DNA of 64,000 bases from Chionoecetes opilio (GCA_016584305.1 JACEEZ010024128.1:1-64000), one strand, 5' to 3'; counted from the first letter of the stretch, positions 34,391 through 47,589 are shown. The notes: generated from the letters alone by a model not told the origin. Made by a program: numbers and translations.

Positions 34391-37163
34391 ACTGGGGTTC
34401 CGCGGAACCCGTGGGGTGTCCGCCCGACCATCCCACAGGGGTTTCCCTGCGGAAAACCGGTAAATAATTATTGTGCTATTTACAAAATTACAGTGATCTT
34501 AATTCATAATGTTCATAATATGTTTCCCATATTTCAACAACACGTCACAAGCACTTCCAGACATAAACACCGAACATAAACTCGGACGTTGTCAGTCAAG
34601 TTACACTGTATATAGTATGGGAGCGAATAATATGCATTATAATTGAAAAAATACTGTTCAATTGGCCGTGGTGCGGGGATATACCGCCCTTCATCTCCCT
34701 CCTTCCGCAAGTTTGGGCGCCACAGGGTGTTGGGTATGAGGGTGAACGCAAACCCCGTACGAGTATCATATTTGATGAAAAACGGTGTCACGAGTCCCAG
34801 CCCGCCGTTCACCCAACATCTTCCTTCAGTCATTTTTGAGCAGCGCACCGTTTGAAACGTTTAGTGTTAATTAATCTTTCACCAGTTATATTAGTTTTGA
34901 TACGGATTTTTAAGACTGATAGCATTGTTCAAATAATATTTGATAAAAGAATCATGGTCAGTGGAGAGTAGGACAGTGACGAAAAATCACATCAATTACA
35001 CAGCCAAGTACTGAAGTAGAGAATGGAAAAGTGAGTGATGGAAAAAAAAATAACTGCATTTACGAATTGACAGTTATATCTGGCCATTGAGTGCTTTACA
35101 TGGACTGGGAAGAAAACTGTGCCCCTTTTCCTTTGTGCGTTTGTGGGAAAACAAGCTCGCTACACCAGTCTATGACCCCAGCCCAGTTAAAGCGGCACTT
35201 TACACAATCACATGCCACGTTGTCAAATAAAACCGTGGATTATTTTCGAAACTCTTTGGATTCACAGCAGAGAACATAAAGAAAGTTTTTGAACAATAAG
35301 GTAACTCATCAGTGCTAAGGCCCAAGAAGCAAGCTATTTAGTGCTGGAATAGCTAGGTTGCCAAAAATGAACAGTCACACTAGTGTGCGTGAAAGCCTTA
35401 ATAAAGCCTTGCTGCCAAAATAATTGTGAGACTAACTGCTAGTGAAGATATTTGCAAAAGTGAACTTAAACGAAGGTTCCTGTTTTCTGATAATACAATT
35501 AGTAGGCGTGGTCGATGACTGTCCACCATGTTTCTTTTCCTGGGCTGTTTTGTCTGGAAATACTGACAAATAAACAACTTGATGCTCTCCTAAGTAGAAT
35601 GAGTACAACTGGATATAACTGGTAAAGCTCAGCTGCTGGCATTTGTACGAGTTGAAATGACGGGATGGATAATGGAAATTATTTTTGCTGTTAAAAACTG
35701 CCAGAAACTACCCAAGGCCACGACTTTTCAACATCTTGTCTTCTTACCTGGAATCTTGTGGTTGTCATAGGACCGATGCGTTTGGGATCGTCACTGATTG
35801 TGCTTACCACTCGAAATATTGGATCAGTACAAGTGCTTTGTATCACGCGTGAAAGAAAAACCCTTTAATCATAACACAGGCACGGCTTTTTCTTCACACA
35901 GAGAAGTATTTGGTTTCAAAACTATTGGTTAATGATTTAAACAAGTCCCTTGATATAACGTAACTGGGAACATGGTCACTTTATAAAGCAGCGCCCTCTG
36001 AAGTCTCGCATTATTTGCAAGGTTTTGTGAAATAGCATGTCAAAAAAGAATTTCTCCTCGACCAGGCGTCTCCAGCACACAGAGCTTCTTCGCTAGGATG
36101 TCTATTCTTTTCGATAGTGTATAATAGTTTTGACAAGAGGTAATTCCGAGCTGCATCAGGTAAATGCTTGGCTTTTCTTCAACGAGAATAATTATAATTC
36201 CAGTTTTTCTGTGTAATGTCTTTGAAATTCTACAAACTGCATCAATCAAAAACTAGCAATTTATCAATAATTCTATCAGCATTTTCAATAACTTCGAACA
36301 CCCAGCATGCACGGGTCGCAGAATGAAAACATTCTGTCCTTCCACAGACAAACTTCTTTGCATTTAAGAATAAACTCGCTGTTTGGCAAAAAGCACCTTT
36401 TTAAGGAGTGAAACGTTCGAAATTTTTTTCCACTCCTTGAGCTTCCATGTTCAAACCGTTCAAACTGAATTGTAAATGTCATTCCATAATTACAGTCTTT
36501 TGGGATCATCCTGTGCACAAAACACGTTCAATAAGTAGCGGTATTCCCTTCCTTGTCATCATATACGGTATACTGGGTGAGAAACCCCTTCACTCTGTGT
36601 TCTCACCAATACAGAAACCTACTTAGTCTGCAAGGTTAGAGGGGAGAACTGAGTGAACTACCAAGTTGCGATCGAATCCTTGAAAAATGAAATTTAATGA
36701 AGTATCACATGACAAGGTTTTTGGATTTCAGCAAAGCAAGGAGTACCGCTGTCATCTCAGTATAAGTCATTGGATGTATTTTACTCAGTTTTCAACTTCT
36801 TACCTCTTGTGAACAAGCTTTCTCATGCCTGACCGTCATTAAAACAATTAGAAATCGTCTTGCTGTCTGTCGAAGGAAGAACTGCGTGTGTGTCTTTCAA
36901 AATTCGGCCAAGATTTCACAGATCCAAAGACAAAAACAAGCCGGCAGGTGTGTCAACACATGAAGTGTAATTCATAACATTATTGACTTTATTAGTGTGA
37001 ACTCTCATGAACATGGTGATGTAATTCTAGATTTGCATATGAATTATATTGCTCAAGTAACTTTTCGTTAAAAAAATAATATATGTATAGGGTTCCTATG
37101 GAATATGAAAAAATTATTACAGGGGTTCCTCCAATGGTGATAAAGGGTTTGGGAACCCTGCTG
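34391..37163 (+). mobile_element. hAT transposon (ZBED5-like), decayed
   Basis: The left end, ACTGGGGTTCCGCGGAACCC, pairs with the complement of the right end, GGGTTTGGGAACCCTGCTG (37146-37163). Flanks TGACTTCC (34383-34390) and TGACTACG (37164-37171) agree at 6 of 8 bases, as an aged 8-bp hAT target duplication would. Repeated GGGGTTCC words near both ends (34391, 34439, 37122) are subterminal motifs. The transposase remnant reads left to right. About 2.8 kb, a normal hAT length. Confidence 0.75.
35060..36965 (+). pseudogene. hAT transposase with BED zinc finger, decayed
   Basis: BED-finger start: PFPLCVCGKTSS, then MTPAQLKRHFTQSHATLSN and KTVDYFRNSLDSQQ (35114-35275). This is the N terminus of ZBED5/SCAND3-type transposases; one Cys spacing is off by a frameshift. 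Further on, SDNTISRR near 35487, ITGKAQLLAFVRV near 35617-35655, HREVFGFK near 35898 and KQRPLKSRIICKVL (35979-36020). The C-terminal dimerisation part survives as FWISAKQ (36722-36742), TSYL-CEQAFSCLTVIKT with one frameshift (36798-36850), RNRLAV, and a tail ending HMK (about 36960). The stretch 36030-36660 is not recognisable in this frame. Stops and frameshifts throughout. Confidence 0.75.
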
Positions 37164-37639
37164 TGACTACGTAGATACATAACAACAAAGCTTTAACTTT
37201 CCAACAAGTATTATTTTTTGACTGTAGTTTAGGAATGCCAAGAGAGGGACTATTGGGCACCACATATTTGCTGTGCACAGTGCAATGCAAATGTAAAAAT
37301 CTTGGATGAATTGAACATAAAATCTATGCCGTTCTTAGTCCCCAGTGGTTTTGCATTGCGTGAGCCGAAAACTTCACTTCAATGATTGTTATTTTTTGTT
37401 TGACAAAGAATTGCTGTTTCACAAAGAAAAACAAAGCAAAAATCCGTACCCAAACTGCCGAATCAGCAATAAAACCAGTACCGGTTAACATGATGAAACA
37501 AATCCCTCAACACCAGTTTCCACCTCAACGACAACAGCAGCAGTTCCTCTGAAGTTTTCTGCTATGATAGAGACAAGGAAATGGATGCATATAGGTGCCA
37601 AATGCAATATTCTCCCCACATTGTTGTTATTCAAGCGGA

Positions 37640-38125
37640 GTTAAATGACCTACAGTGCGCGATTTGGAATTACCTAAAGCAAAACAGGCCAGAGTTGCTT
37701 GTTCCGAGAGCTTTTCAAGATGGAACCTTCTCCAGCCAATAACCCCAAAGTTCCCATTTCCGCGATCGCTCGCCATTTGCAGTTTTTCATCCATCATTTA
37801 TTTGACAGCAGGAAAAAGTGTTGATTTCCTGCCACGATATCAAGTGCCTGATAGGAAATGGATTGGCGTTCTCGCTACACTGATCCAAAATGTGATTGTT
37901 GCTAGAGGACTGTTCATTGACTCGAGTAAGGTAGCCTTAAAGGCTTATTGACTGACCACAAAGGCAATGCAAAACCGTCATACCTGTAGTCCCTTGTCAT
38001 CTCACCACTGGCCATTAACATGAACTTATGAATCAAATGGGTTAACTGCTGCTAAGCTGTTACTCATCACATATAAAACCACATCATTGAATATTTGTGG
38101 TCGTCCTTAAGGGAAATCGTGTCCA
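37640..38125 (+). pseudogene. Arthropod repeat-family protein, N-terminal fragment
   Basis: I recognise the pattern of an uncharacterised protein found in many copies in arthropod genomes, but cannot name it. Visible landmarks: DLELPKAKQARV (37658-37693), RWNLLQPITPKF, then RGLFIDSSKVALKA (37903-37945), the family's strongest N-terminal signature (usually RLFIDSSK.SLKAVLLHNGN), and a degraded NICGRPKG near 38090-38115 corresponding to ICGD.K. Two or three frameshifts. The same family's middle and C-terminal parts lie at 45250-45540 and 49465-49960, same strand. Confidence 0.6.
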
Positions 38126-38801
38126 TACCATTTCATCATTCCTGATTTAATGCAGTCAAAATATAGTCCATGATCGAGTATATCAAGACAATATTGATTG
38201 TCACTTTTTGCATCCAGTCACGACACGTTTTTAATGATCCGCATTCAAAATCTGTTAAATCCGAGCACTCAAACGAAAAACGGTGCGACAACAGACGACG
38301 CACCAGACGGCTGCGCGCGTCAAGTTCGGGTAGCTTCCCAGCCCTGCCTTATACAAATAGCACAGAGAATCAGAAATAAAATTATAGTACTCTTGAAGGA
38401 TTTTGGGTGTTTCTGATATTTTTTTTTTTGCGCATATGCATTAATTGCATCCCTTCATGGATACAGCAGAAAGCTGTGCCTTTGCAGAGAGCTTAGTCAC
38501 CCATTTTCCGACCTATTGACCATAATATGTCGTTTGCGAGCGCTGCAGTGGCGGGTGAGAGGAGCGCGGTGTGAAGCACAATTTTTGTCTAGCCGGGCTC
38601 CTCGCACCCGCTCAGGAATTATATATACAGGAAGGTAATTCCTGTAGTAAAGTTTCGTAAAGCCGCGATTGTCACGCCCTCTCTAACCGCGGGATAGTTG
38701 TAAAGGACAAGAGCAATTGGAAACATTAGAGAACTACATAAATCGTGGTTGACCAAATGCTCATAATATCCCCTGGCACTTCCTCTATATATTATATTTA
38801 T

Positions 38802-38876
38802 ACTATCCAAAAATGTATATTTCTTTGAAGGTTATAGGCTATAACCTTGCAAAGAAATATCAATATTTTGGATAGG
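38802..38876. repeat. 75-bp palindromic hairpin
   Basis: ACTATCCAAAAATGTATATT...GGTTATAG on the left is followed at once by the complementary CTATAACCTT...GATAGG. Arms are about 36 bp with few mismatches and almost no loop. It could be a tiny MITE or a transcribed hairpin. Confidence 0.8.
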
Positions 38877-41800
38877 TATCTTATTGACAAGAGAAATCAA
38901 TTATATAAGCAAAATAATGATTACCAAATTTTATTCACTTTCTATGATACTTTGAGTTTTACAAATCATGCAGAACAGATGCAATAACTTGATTATGTAA
39001 CACAACCAGCAAAAAGTAAGAATCATTACTCTTGTTCACATTCAGCTACTGACGAACAACCAGACACCGGTGCCTATTAACATTGCCATAGCAATTGCAT
39101 GGAGATAACACAATTAGTTGCATTAGACAGAGAGATCACGGAACAAACATCGAACTACTATCATGCATTAATGGCAGCAGCTATAAAGACTACTGTGATG
39201 CATACGCAGTCGTAGAAAACAACATGATTTTGTTATGTTGCAAAACATGCGGCTGCCACACGACAACAAAAATCAACATCACAAGAAGTTTTTATGTTGA
39301 GAGAAGCCATGAGCTTAGTGGGGATAGAGTCAACGCATGACATCCCTGTGATTGAATCATCATACAATGTTGACAGCAAACAAGCCACAAAAGCTAAAGC
39401 TTTTAGCCTACATTACAATGGACAAAACAGGCAGTGCAAGAAGGCTATGTAACGACATATCATCCATAACAAATTCCGCAGTTTATAGTATTAGAGCTAC
39501 TAGCATAAAGGAAATTCAAAGTGAACCATTATTGATAATTCTGTAACGAACAGCACAAACCTGTTGTTGTCCTGCAATCATGAAGATAAAAAAGAGGACA
39601 AAGTGATCGCCAACAAATTCCGTAGTATTAAGTTGAGTGGAACAGGTAACAACAAAATAAAATTAAATACATAGGAGTGAAAATAAATTAAGATACAAAT
39701 TCAAAGTATACTATTTACCATCAAGTATATAGGTACAGGCCATGAATATGTGCATTAGAAATAACATTGCAACACATGTGGAGGAACAATTATATGCGGG
39801 CAGAAATAGAAAAGCAACAGGCTATATAACAGTACATGCAGTCCCAAAGTAGCGACAAAGATGAAGAGAGCAGTCTTGCAGACAACACATGTATAAGACG
39901 CAATGACGAAAAAATATACTAAAATTTAAGAGATTAAACTCTTGTTGACTAGCAGCAAGAAACTCAACAGTTTTTGCACTCGAGGAAGAGTGGAAAATGA
40001 AGGGGATTGAACACATCTAAAACGAGACACCTCGGATTGTGACGTGAGAGGATTATCCAGAAAGTTGAAATGAAATAAGGGCGGATACTGAGAAGTGAGG
40101 CATGAAATATAATCATTAATAGAAGGTAAAACTGTGGGGTAAGTAATTAGCAAAGGACAAATGGGCAGTAGAGGGAATGGTAAACATTATGATCTAATCT
40201 AGGATGACAAAGAGAGGTAGTCTGTGGATAGGAACATACCCTAATTGAGCTTGGAGAAGCGTAGAAAAGGTGTACTGAAAAGTATTTGAAGTGACGGCAA
40301 GCTGTACGCAGGGCCTGTCGATGGACCCATTGGGGGTTTGTTAAATATGGAGGAGAAATTGGTAAAACAGGCAATATATAACTATGGGCCAGTGCTGGAG
40401 CAAGGCTGCGCTGCACAGGACTGAAAAAAGAGAGAGTGACCCTATATTCACAAGGAAGGAGGACATAGCCAAGTATAGGCCCTACATTGTCATGAAAGAT
40501 ACTAGCCAAGGAGTTTTTGAATGGATTTATACGATAAATTGATAATTGGTGTATCTCATGTAAATCAACATGAATATGTATGTTAGGATATGGAGCAAGT
40601 GGGTGTCCTCGGAACAGTGCAGAGGTGGAATGGCGTAAATAATATTCGATTAGACAGTGATACTGTCATTGGTCCCCTAACATTTACTTTAATCTGTTAT
40701 TTTTTAGATGAACCATCGTGAGAATCAGCAACGTCTAGTAAGTGAGTATAGCAATTTGAGGAAATTTAATAGAAATGTCCTGGGCCTATTGCTGGATGAT
40801 GTAATGCCTGATGCTAGAAGTAAGGTGAAATGGAGGAGATTTTACAGAAATAACAAACAAATTACGGAAGGGAATGGGAACTGAGTTTAAGTGGAAATGA
40901 AATGTAAAGTCTCATAGAGTTTAACAGTGACGGTAGAGAGTCAGTGGCTGGCTTACTTCCCATATAGTAATAATGTCCGAGAAGTAGTAGGTAGTAAGTA
41001 CATATTGTATACTAGAGAATGGAGTATACATCAGGTATAGCTGTGAAAAGCAGAGGGAAATTTAATGAGGCGCGACTGCAGGAGGATTTAGGCATGTTAT
41101 AAATGGTGGTAACAGCCATTAATTACATATGAGGTAGGCAGGATTTTATGGAAGTGGGTGCGCTGTCCCTTTGTCTGTAGGGGTCAGAAGTGACTCAGTT
41201 AACAGGGAATGAGACATCATGCACTTGGTAAAGGCTCAGACACAGTAGGCAGATGGGGACTAGGACTTCGTAGGAGCACATGTAAAGGCCCAAAGAGGAG
41301 ACTGGACTGGTGGAGCACTTCAGGTGTAAAGGGATATAATTAAAGGGAAAAACTGGTGTTCCACAAGAATTGAGACGTACTGAAGATAGATTGGCAAAGA
41401 AAATATGCGCAGGAAAATACATCAAGTACCACCTTGGAAGAATGACTAGAAGTATGGAAAAGGAGAGAATGGAACAAGATGGAGATAAGAGATATCAAAA
41501 AGAAAATTGAAGCAGAATGGGCTAGTTTTAATGGCAGGAGGGAATGGCCAGGAAATCACAACGATGCAGTGTGTACAGGTGGAAAACAGAAACCATTAGT
41601 GCTGACTTGAGCATGTATGGAGACTGGGGGGCGTAAGTTACTCTATAAAGCAGAACAGGCAACCGTTGGAGAGTCAACGGAAAGAACAGGGAACTGAGAG
41701 ACCAGAATTGTAGCTACAGGGTAGGCGCGAAAGAAACTGGTATAACATGTTTCATTGTGGAATGCAACGAAGTATAGGAATTCATAGGGAAGGCATTATG

Positions 41801-43415
41801 CAGCAGTCATATAACATTCCCTAGGCAGAGGTAGGAGTGGGACAGGAGACTAGAGCGAAAGACGGTCCCTGTGTCGGTGTTAGGGACTGTATGGGCCAGA
41901 AGGAAAACTGAAAGTATATTGTAAACCTCACCAGTGTTCCTAACGGCATGCTGGGAGATAGAACACACAAAGACAATGAATTATTGTAGGAATGATAATC
42001 AAAGGTGTGAAAGTGATGAAATGGCTTTCCCAAGGTGAAATAAACAAGGCGTTAACAAGTTTTGTTTGTTAACGAAGGTATGAAGTGAATAGTAGAACCT
42101 ATGAGCTCTACTCCGCAAGGTCACATGTGCAAAGAAGAAGAATGATGGTCCTTTAAAAAAAATCAAGCACCCTATCCCGGGGCAGAAAATTGCGAGCCGT
42201 CGCCTATCATAGCTAGTTGAGTGGTGTTCTCACAGCCTCCCTCCCCATTTGCTGTGTATTCGCATACGCATCCTGTATATGGTGGTTTCGAGTGGCAGGC
42301 TTCTTATTGGTGTCGCGCTGAGGATAGGGAAAGTCGTTACTACATTTGTTTTCATCAAGCATAACTTACTAACATAATGATTACTATAATGTATATGGGC
42401 ATGATTTGCTGATATGTTTAGTAATGAGAGGGATGACTGTGAGTGGTGATGGTGGTGCAAGCACAAAGCACTGAAATGGTAATGATGGCCACCTTGAAAA
42501 AATGGGTGAGAGTGAGATGACAAAGTGATATATATTTGTAGAATATATTCTGGATTGTGAGGAAGGATGACCCCCCTGATAAATGGGAGGTATATAGTGG
42601 TTTGAGTAGATAGTGTGAGAAAGAGGCAAAAGATGCAAGATGAGATGACTTGGTAGATATTGAAATTAAATATCTTTACACTATTATATTTCAAAAAATA
42701 TTCCGTATGATTTTTATAAGTCCTGTAAAATCTAAAATCATGCTAACTGTAGACGGACAGCAAAATAATATTCTCTGAAATATTATCGACCTTTTGGGTG
42801 CATTTTGGAGGCTTGGAACGATCCTGGTGAGCCCTCACTTCATGTTTGCTGTTGCCACCATCTGTTGAAAAAAAATTGTTGTTAGTTACATAGCAATATT
42901 GCATAAAATTATTTTCATTATGTTCTGCATAGAAATGATGTGCAATTAGCATAATGGAAGGAAATGTAAGATGGTAATAGGAAAGTGGGTACATAACATT
43001 AGGGAGTGACTGTTGAGGATTGTATCGTGAGGTAGAAAGTTGTTTGTGACTGTTTTTTACAGGGATTAAGAAAGAAACTGATCGCGTATCAATAAACAAA
43101 CACACACTAGCACTACTGTTACTTATGCATATTTTAGAAAGAAATACTCGATGATTTTTATAACCCTCTACAGCATTTATCGTGCGGTGAGGTCACTGGT
43201 TGCCTGCTGAGTGAGGCACGCATGGATGAAGGCCTAGCAAGAGGCTCCTGCACACACCTGAAAACCACTCTTGGTCGAAAAAATAAAAAAGCTTTCCTGA
43301 GAACTGTATACACTGGAAAGTTTGTCGATACCAGTATAATTACATCTCAGAACTATAATTCATAATTTAGACTAACATCATGCCAAATTGTAACATTAAT
43401 AACTCTCAATAACCA
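38877..43415. other. Gene-poor stretch; purine-rich 39900-42050
   Basis: No recognisable gene. Small open frames at 39095-39340 (with a CCKTCGCH Cys cluster) and 39352-39546 have no family match. From about 39900 to 42050 the + strand is strongly A/G-rich, so the - strand shows many Ser/Leu/Pro-rich frames of 70-120 codons. This looks like a decayed element read antisense, but no RT or transposase motif survives. The - strand frame at 42230-42694 is also without motif. Confidence 0.45.
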
Positions 43416-43419
43416 TCCA

Positions 43420-43525
43420 TTGCTTAGGTGGCTGTGACTGATGTGGTGGGAGGCTGTGGCTGTGGCTTATGTGGTGGGGAGGCTGTGTCTTTGGCTTATG
43501 TGGTGGGAGGCTGTGCTGGTAACTG
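43420..43525. repeat. Tandem repeat, about 36 bp x 3
   Basis: Three copies of a unit GGCTGTGGCT...TATGTGGTGGGGA, differing at a few bases. Confidence 0.75.
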
Positions 43526-43927
43526 GGGTTAGGCATGCACATTCCAACATCATTGTCCAAACATCTGTCAAAACAAAATACCTGTAATCTCCTGTTACAT
43601 AATTATAACATTGATAGCTGTACGCTGCCAATGCTAAAGCCATAAATAATTAAGGAGCGAGCAATAAAACTTTGTCCAATACACTGATAAGGGCTGGAAT
43701 CCATTAATAAGAATAAAACACCCTTAATATAGAATGGGGTTTGATGATAACAATAATGCATATCTGTACAAACCACTGTGTGCATATTTCCGGTAGTAAA
43801 TGGTAGGAGCTGGTCCGCCCCTAGCTGCCACATCTTAGGCCCATCTCCGCTGATGCTAGAATTGGCGCTACAGAAAGAAATATGATCAAAGTAAATGTTT
43901 GAGCATGTAACTACTGGCTTACAATAC

Positions 43928-44062
43928 AAAATATAATATATATAGATCTATATGATATAAATATCTAATAGTATATATATTATTATATTATGTATTATAT
44001 ACTATATATATTATATATATATATATTATAAATGACTATATTATATAATATATATATGTATT
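43928..44062. repeat. AT microsatellite
   Basis: Imperfect TA/ATATTA tract of about 130 bp. Confidence 0.9.
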
Positions 44063-45240
44063 TAATTCACCACACCAAGAAGGTTGTCATGTACGATACA
44101 ACCAACTTTCAACTGAGCTGAGTGTACCGACACGACTAACTATGGTTTTCGTATAGGAAAAACAAAGCTTTTGTGGAGTACGAAATCTACTGTGTACGAA
44201 AACAATGTCTTATACGAACTGACTGCCCAACTTACTCCCACTCGACATCTAACCTAAACCTCCTACCAAATTAACACCGACCTAGCTGGAAAGATCCCAC
44301 TCCCCTGACCCCCGAAATCCAACCTAACTTTCTAGAGGGGGAGCCTCTACCGTCCCCATCGACCCCCCGGTAACATACAATATTTACCCTTAACTTAGCT
44401 GATAGCTGACACTCTTTGTCGGGGGGGGGGCCCCATTCCCCCAGCTTTGTTTTTGGGGGAAGGTGAGAAGTATGGGATGCTAGAATAATATCGAATATTT
44501 ACCCGACACACTTGTTATCTGTGTATTCTCGTCCATTACAAGAAAGTGTGGATAAAGGGTGTAGTACACGCGTGACGGTAACGGGCTTATCTAGTTTCTT
44601 TTATTTTTCGCAGCACGGTGGCAGGGGCTTGACTACCTTGAGCCCCTTAGTGTTAGAGTACCATTGCCCCAGTGATAGCTTTACGAGGCAGAGGGAGGGA
44701 GCGCTCATAAAGGGTAGCTCTTTTTTAAGGATATTTTTGGTCACTCTGGCTTTTCTCTTATTGACTCAAATATCCTTTAAAACGACACTACATACCTTCT
44801 AGCATCTTTCCGGACCACTGCAAGCCTCACTGCAGGGTGTTTACGTCTCTTCTTGTCACACACACAGTACAATACGAGAGGCGACGGCGTCATCTTGCGT
44901 CCTTGGGTGTCAGTTACCCAGTGGCCTTGGTGGGCCTGTTTTGTTTACATTCCCTGAGTTAGGCGACGGTAGCGCCATCTCACGCCAGCAAGTGCATAGG
45001 GCAGGGATTTTCTCTGCCTCATAGACTCCACCTTCCCTTGTCTCTGCTATATTCCTTTGCACCAACGCTATTGTATCTGGCATTGCTGGGAAGCTCCCGA
45101 ACTTTACGTCACTCAGCAAATTTCGCGCCACGCGCTTTTGGATTAGCTGTTTTTTTTTCCCGCGCTTTCTTTAAAGTGTCAAGTGTTTTTAGGGGAATAA
45201 GGCGTAGAAATGAATTATTTTTTTGTGGATTAGGTTATTT
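44063..45240. other. Intergenic, nothing recognised
   Basis: Short open frames (44512-44802, 45038-45247) lack motifs. There are G- and C-runs near 44330-44460. Confidence 0.45.
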
Positions 45241-45249
45241 TAAATGACA

Positions 45250-45540
45250 TTCAGCATAATTATCCAAATGAAAAAAAATGGGTCTGGACGATTAACTTTA
45301 AAGTGGTTGTATTATTCTACTTCTTGGTAACAGTTTGCGTACCAACAAAGCAATATGTGTTTGGTTTTTTGTTCCTATGGACACATCAAGATGACAAGAA
45401 CCACTACAAAAAAACCATGATTGGCCATCTAAGAACTGGACGAGATTTGGTTGGTAAACCAACTGAAACACCCAGACACTTATTGACACCTCAGAAAAAT
45501 CATATTCCACACTTCGATATGAAGAGTTTGTGCCCATAGA
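45250..45540 (+). pseudogene. Arthropod repeat-family protein, middle fragment
   Basis: Same family as 37640-38125. WVWTINFKVVVL (about 45283-45318) corresponds to the W.ICGDFKVV segment. TKQYVFGFLFLW then DDKNHYKK (45348-45413) corresponds to the family signature TK..CFL.LWDSR..K.HY..K. LLTPQKNHIPHFDMKSL (45480-45530) corresponds to the conserved PPLHIKLGL. It stops exactly where the fragment at 49465 starts (LGLMKNF), so the two look like one reading unit split by the palindrome between them. The family name and function are unknown to me. Confidence 0.6.
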
Positions 45541-45659
45541 CTCATTTATATCTCTGTGATGTCTGTGTTCAGCTGCGACCAATGTTTTGAAATTGCTACG
45601 GCTGCATAGCGGATTGTGCGGCGACGCCCGACAAAGTAGATATAGTGTCTATAGGACTC

Positions 45660-47228
45660 AATCATATGGGAACGGTTTTATCACAGTAAAATATTTGATA
45701 TACTGTAATCTTCGTAATCTTTGTTTCTAGAACTATTAATCAAAATTTAAAAACAGTAAAACACGCTAAAAGAAATGCCATTACGAGGACTGATTCACAT
45801 AAAAATCTTCGCCACTACCTAAAATTTTTGCGAGTCAACTTTTTATCATAGAATTGAGGGTATCAATGAAAGCGCAATTTTTAGTAGATTTCCATTGTGT
45901 AATTCTTTTCTGATAAATGAATGGACCCACCCATAACTACGTCACGGTTTGTTTACATCGGTTGCATTGTGGGATGAGGCGGGGTCGCCGCGGGTGGACC
46001 TACGAATTGGAAACTACGGCGATGGAAGATTTTAGAGTTATTTTTTTTCGCGAGGAAATTGATATTCCAGGTGCTATATTACCTGTGCTCTGTTCTCGCT
46101 GACAACCCTATGAAGGGGGGGGGGGGAAAAAAAAAGTAAACAGGGACCCCCCCCCCCCTGAGGTAATGGCTGATGTGCAGTAGGCTTCTCAAACCAAGAA
46201 AACAGAGGTATAACAGAGCCTCGTCAAAGGTAAACATCTGTTAGCATAACAGTAACGTAATGGTGTCCCCTACCTACCTATGCTTACTTCTTAATGAGAC
46301 TCTGCTGTGACTGTTTTCCTGGTTTAGAAGCCTTTGCACATCAACCATCACCTCAGGTCTTCTCTAAGTTGTCAGCGAGCACGGAAATATAGCACCTGGA
46401 ATATCAATTTCGACCGCAACAACTCGAAATTTTTTCATCGTCGTAGGCTTCTCTTTGTAGTACATATTCATGGTTATGATTGAATTAAAATACCTTATTA
46501 ATTGAGTTCCTTTTGTTGTCTTTCCTCATAATAAGTAGTGGTACATCATGGTTTAAGTGTTACTTGACGAGCCAATGCATACTCTTGAGTCTATACCACG
46601 GTTACTGGTCATTTCGCCCACACGTCAATTCGCCCACAAGACATTTCGCCCACATGTAAGAGTCAATTCGCCAACATGTAAGAGTCAATTCGCCCACTTC
46701 TAAAGTCAATTCGCCCACACGATCCATGTCACGGAGGTCATGGAGTCACATATCTTCCTCTAGCAGAAATGGAATGAACCACCTTGGGCGAAATGAGGGG
46801 TAAATTTCTAGTGTTTGACCATACTCGCCCACTTCCCCCAAACAAGTTTGGGGACCTGTGGGAATGCGGGGTTTTCGGGTGGGGAAACAAATTATGCGTC
46901 GGAAACACGTAATTAAAGAGTTGTGTAGAGGGGTAAAATTCCCTAGATCTCAGGGTAATTCCTTATGTCTAGAGAAAATTGCCTAACCAAAATAAACCTA
47001 ACCTAACCAAAATTAACCTACCCTAGCAGGGGGCTTGACCCACCGATAACCTAACCTAAGCAAACCTAACCTAACCAAATCTAACCTAACAAAATCTAAC
47101 CTAACCTACCCAAATCTAACTTACCCTAACCTAACCTAAACAAATCTAACCTAACCTCCTAGCGAGGGGGTGGGGGGGATCTCGACACACTAAACAAATA
47201 TAACCTAACCTCCTAGCTCCTAGACCCC
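45660..47228. repeat. Giant palindrome, left arm
   Basis: Reverse-complementary to 47590-49315 almost throughout. Matched landmarks from the outside inward: AAAACACGCTA, GAGTCAACTTTTTATCAT, CATAACTACGTC, GGCGGGGTCGCC, ATTGATATTCCAGGTGCTAT, AATGCATACTCTTGA, GGAATGAACCACCTTGGGCG, AACAAGTTTGGGGACC, GGGGGCTTGACCCACCGATA and the (CCTAA)n run. Indels are few apart from one insertion in the other arm. A poly-G/poly-C burst at 46114-46160 interrupts this arm only. Confidence 0.9.
45917..46200 (+). pseudogene. Possible SAP-like N-terminal coding remnant in the palindrome arm
   Basis: ATGGAAGATTTTAGAG (46021) begins MEDFRVI, then EIDIPGA (46056-46076). In the opposite-arm and inner copies a later piece reads LR.WLMCKGF.TRKT when frames are joined by eye. 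The order IPGA..., LR.WL.C+G, T+KT resembles the short SAP-like DNA-binding segment at the N terminus of some transposon proteins. It appears up to four times in the palindrome (both strands of both arms, near 46060, 46400, 48425 and 48700). Weak; could be chance. Confidence 0.3.
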
Positions 47229-47330
47229 ATAGTGTGGGCGAAATGACTCCATAGTGTGGGCGAATTGACCTGTGGGCGAAATGACTCCATGGTGTGGCGA
47301 AATGGCACGTGGGCGAAATGACCGGATACC
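46600..47330. mobile_element. Foldback-type element with GGGCGAAWTGAC and (CCTAA)n repeats
   Basis: Left end GGTTACTGGTCATTTCGCCC and right end GGGCGAAATGACCGGATACC are inverted repeats. Many further copies of GGGCGAAATGAC/GGGCGAATTGAC stand near both ends (46618-46720, 47235-47325). The interior carries (CCTAA)n and CCAAATCTAA tracts (46980-47215), the arthropod telomere word in interspersed form. It is inverted as a second partial copy in 47590-48232. No coding capacity. Confidence 0.7.
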
Positions 47331-47589
47331 TGTACCAACATCACCAACCTTTGCTTTGATTTATCTTATTACACCATCCATAAACAAGTAGCATAACCAC
47401 GGTGACATTACCCATCCTTACCTCATGGTACCTGAGGTAAGGATGTGTAAGGGATATTTTTATCCCTACACAAATCGGGAAAACTCGCTGACGGTAATAT
47501 TAGGTTAGATTTTGCTTTGATTTATCTTATTACTCCATCCATAAACAAGTTGCATAACCATGACATTACCCATCCTTGCCAACCCCCCC

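Noticed and set aside
40147..40509. 120-codon minus-strand frame with a faint RT-thumb look
   Set aside because: No palm, endonuclease or other RT motif nearby; the composition of the purine-rich strand explains the open frame.
42230..42694. 154-codon minus-strand frame
   Set aside because: His/Ser-rich without motif, splice context or homologous text elsewhere in the window.
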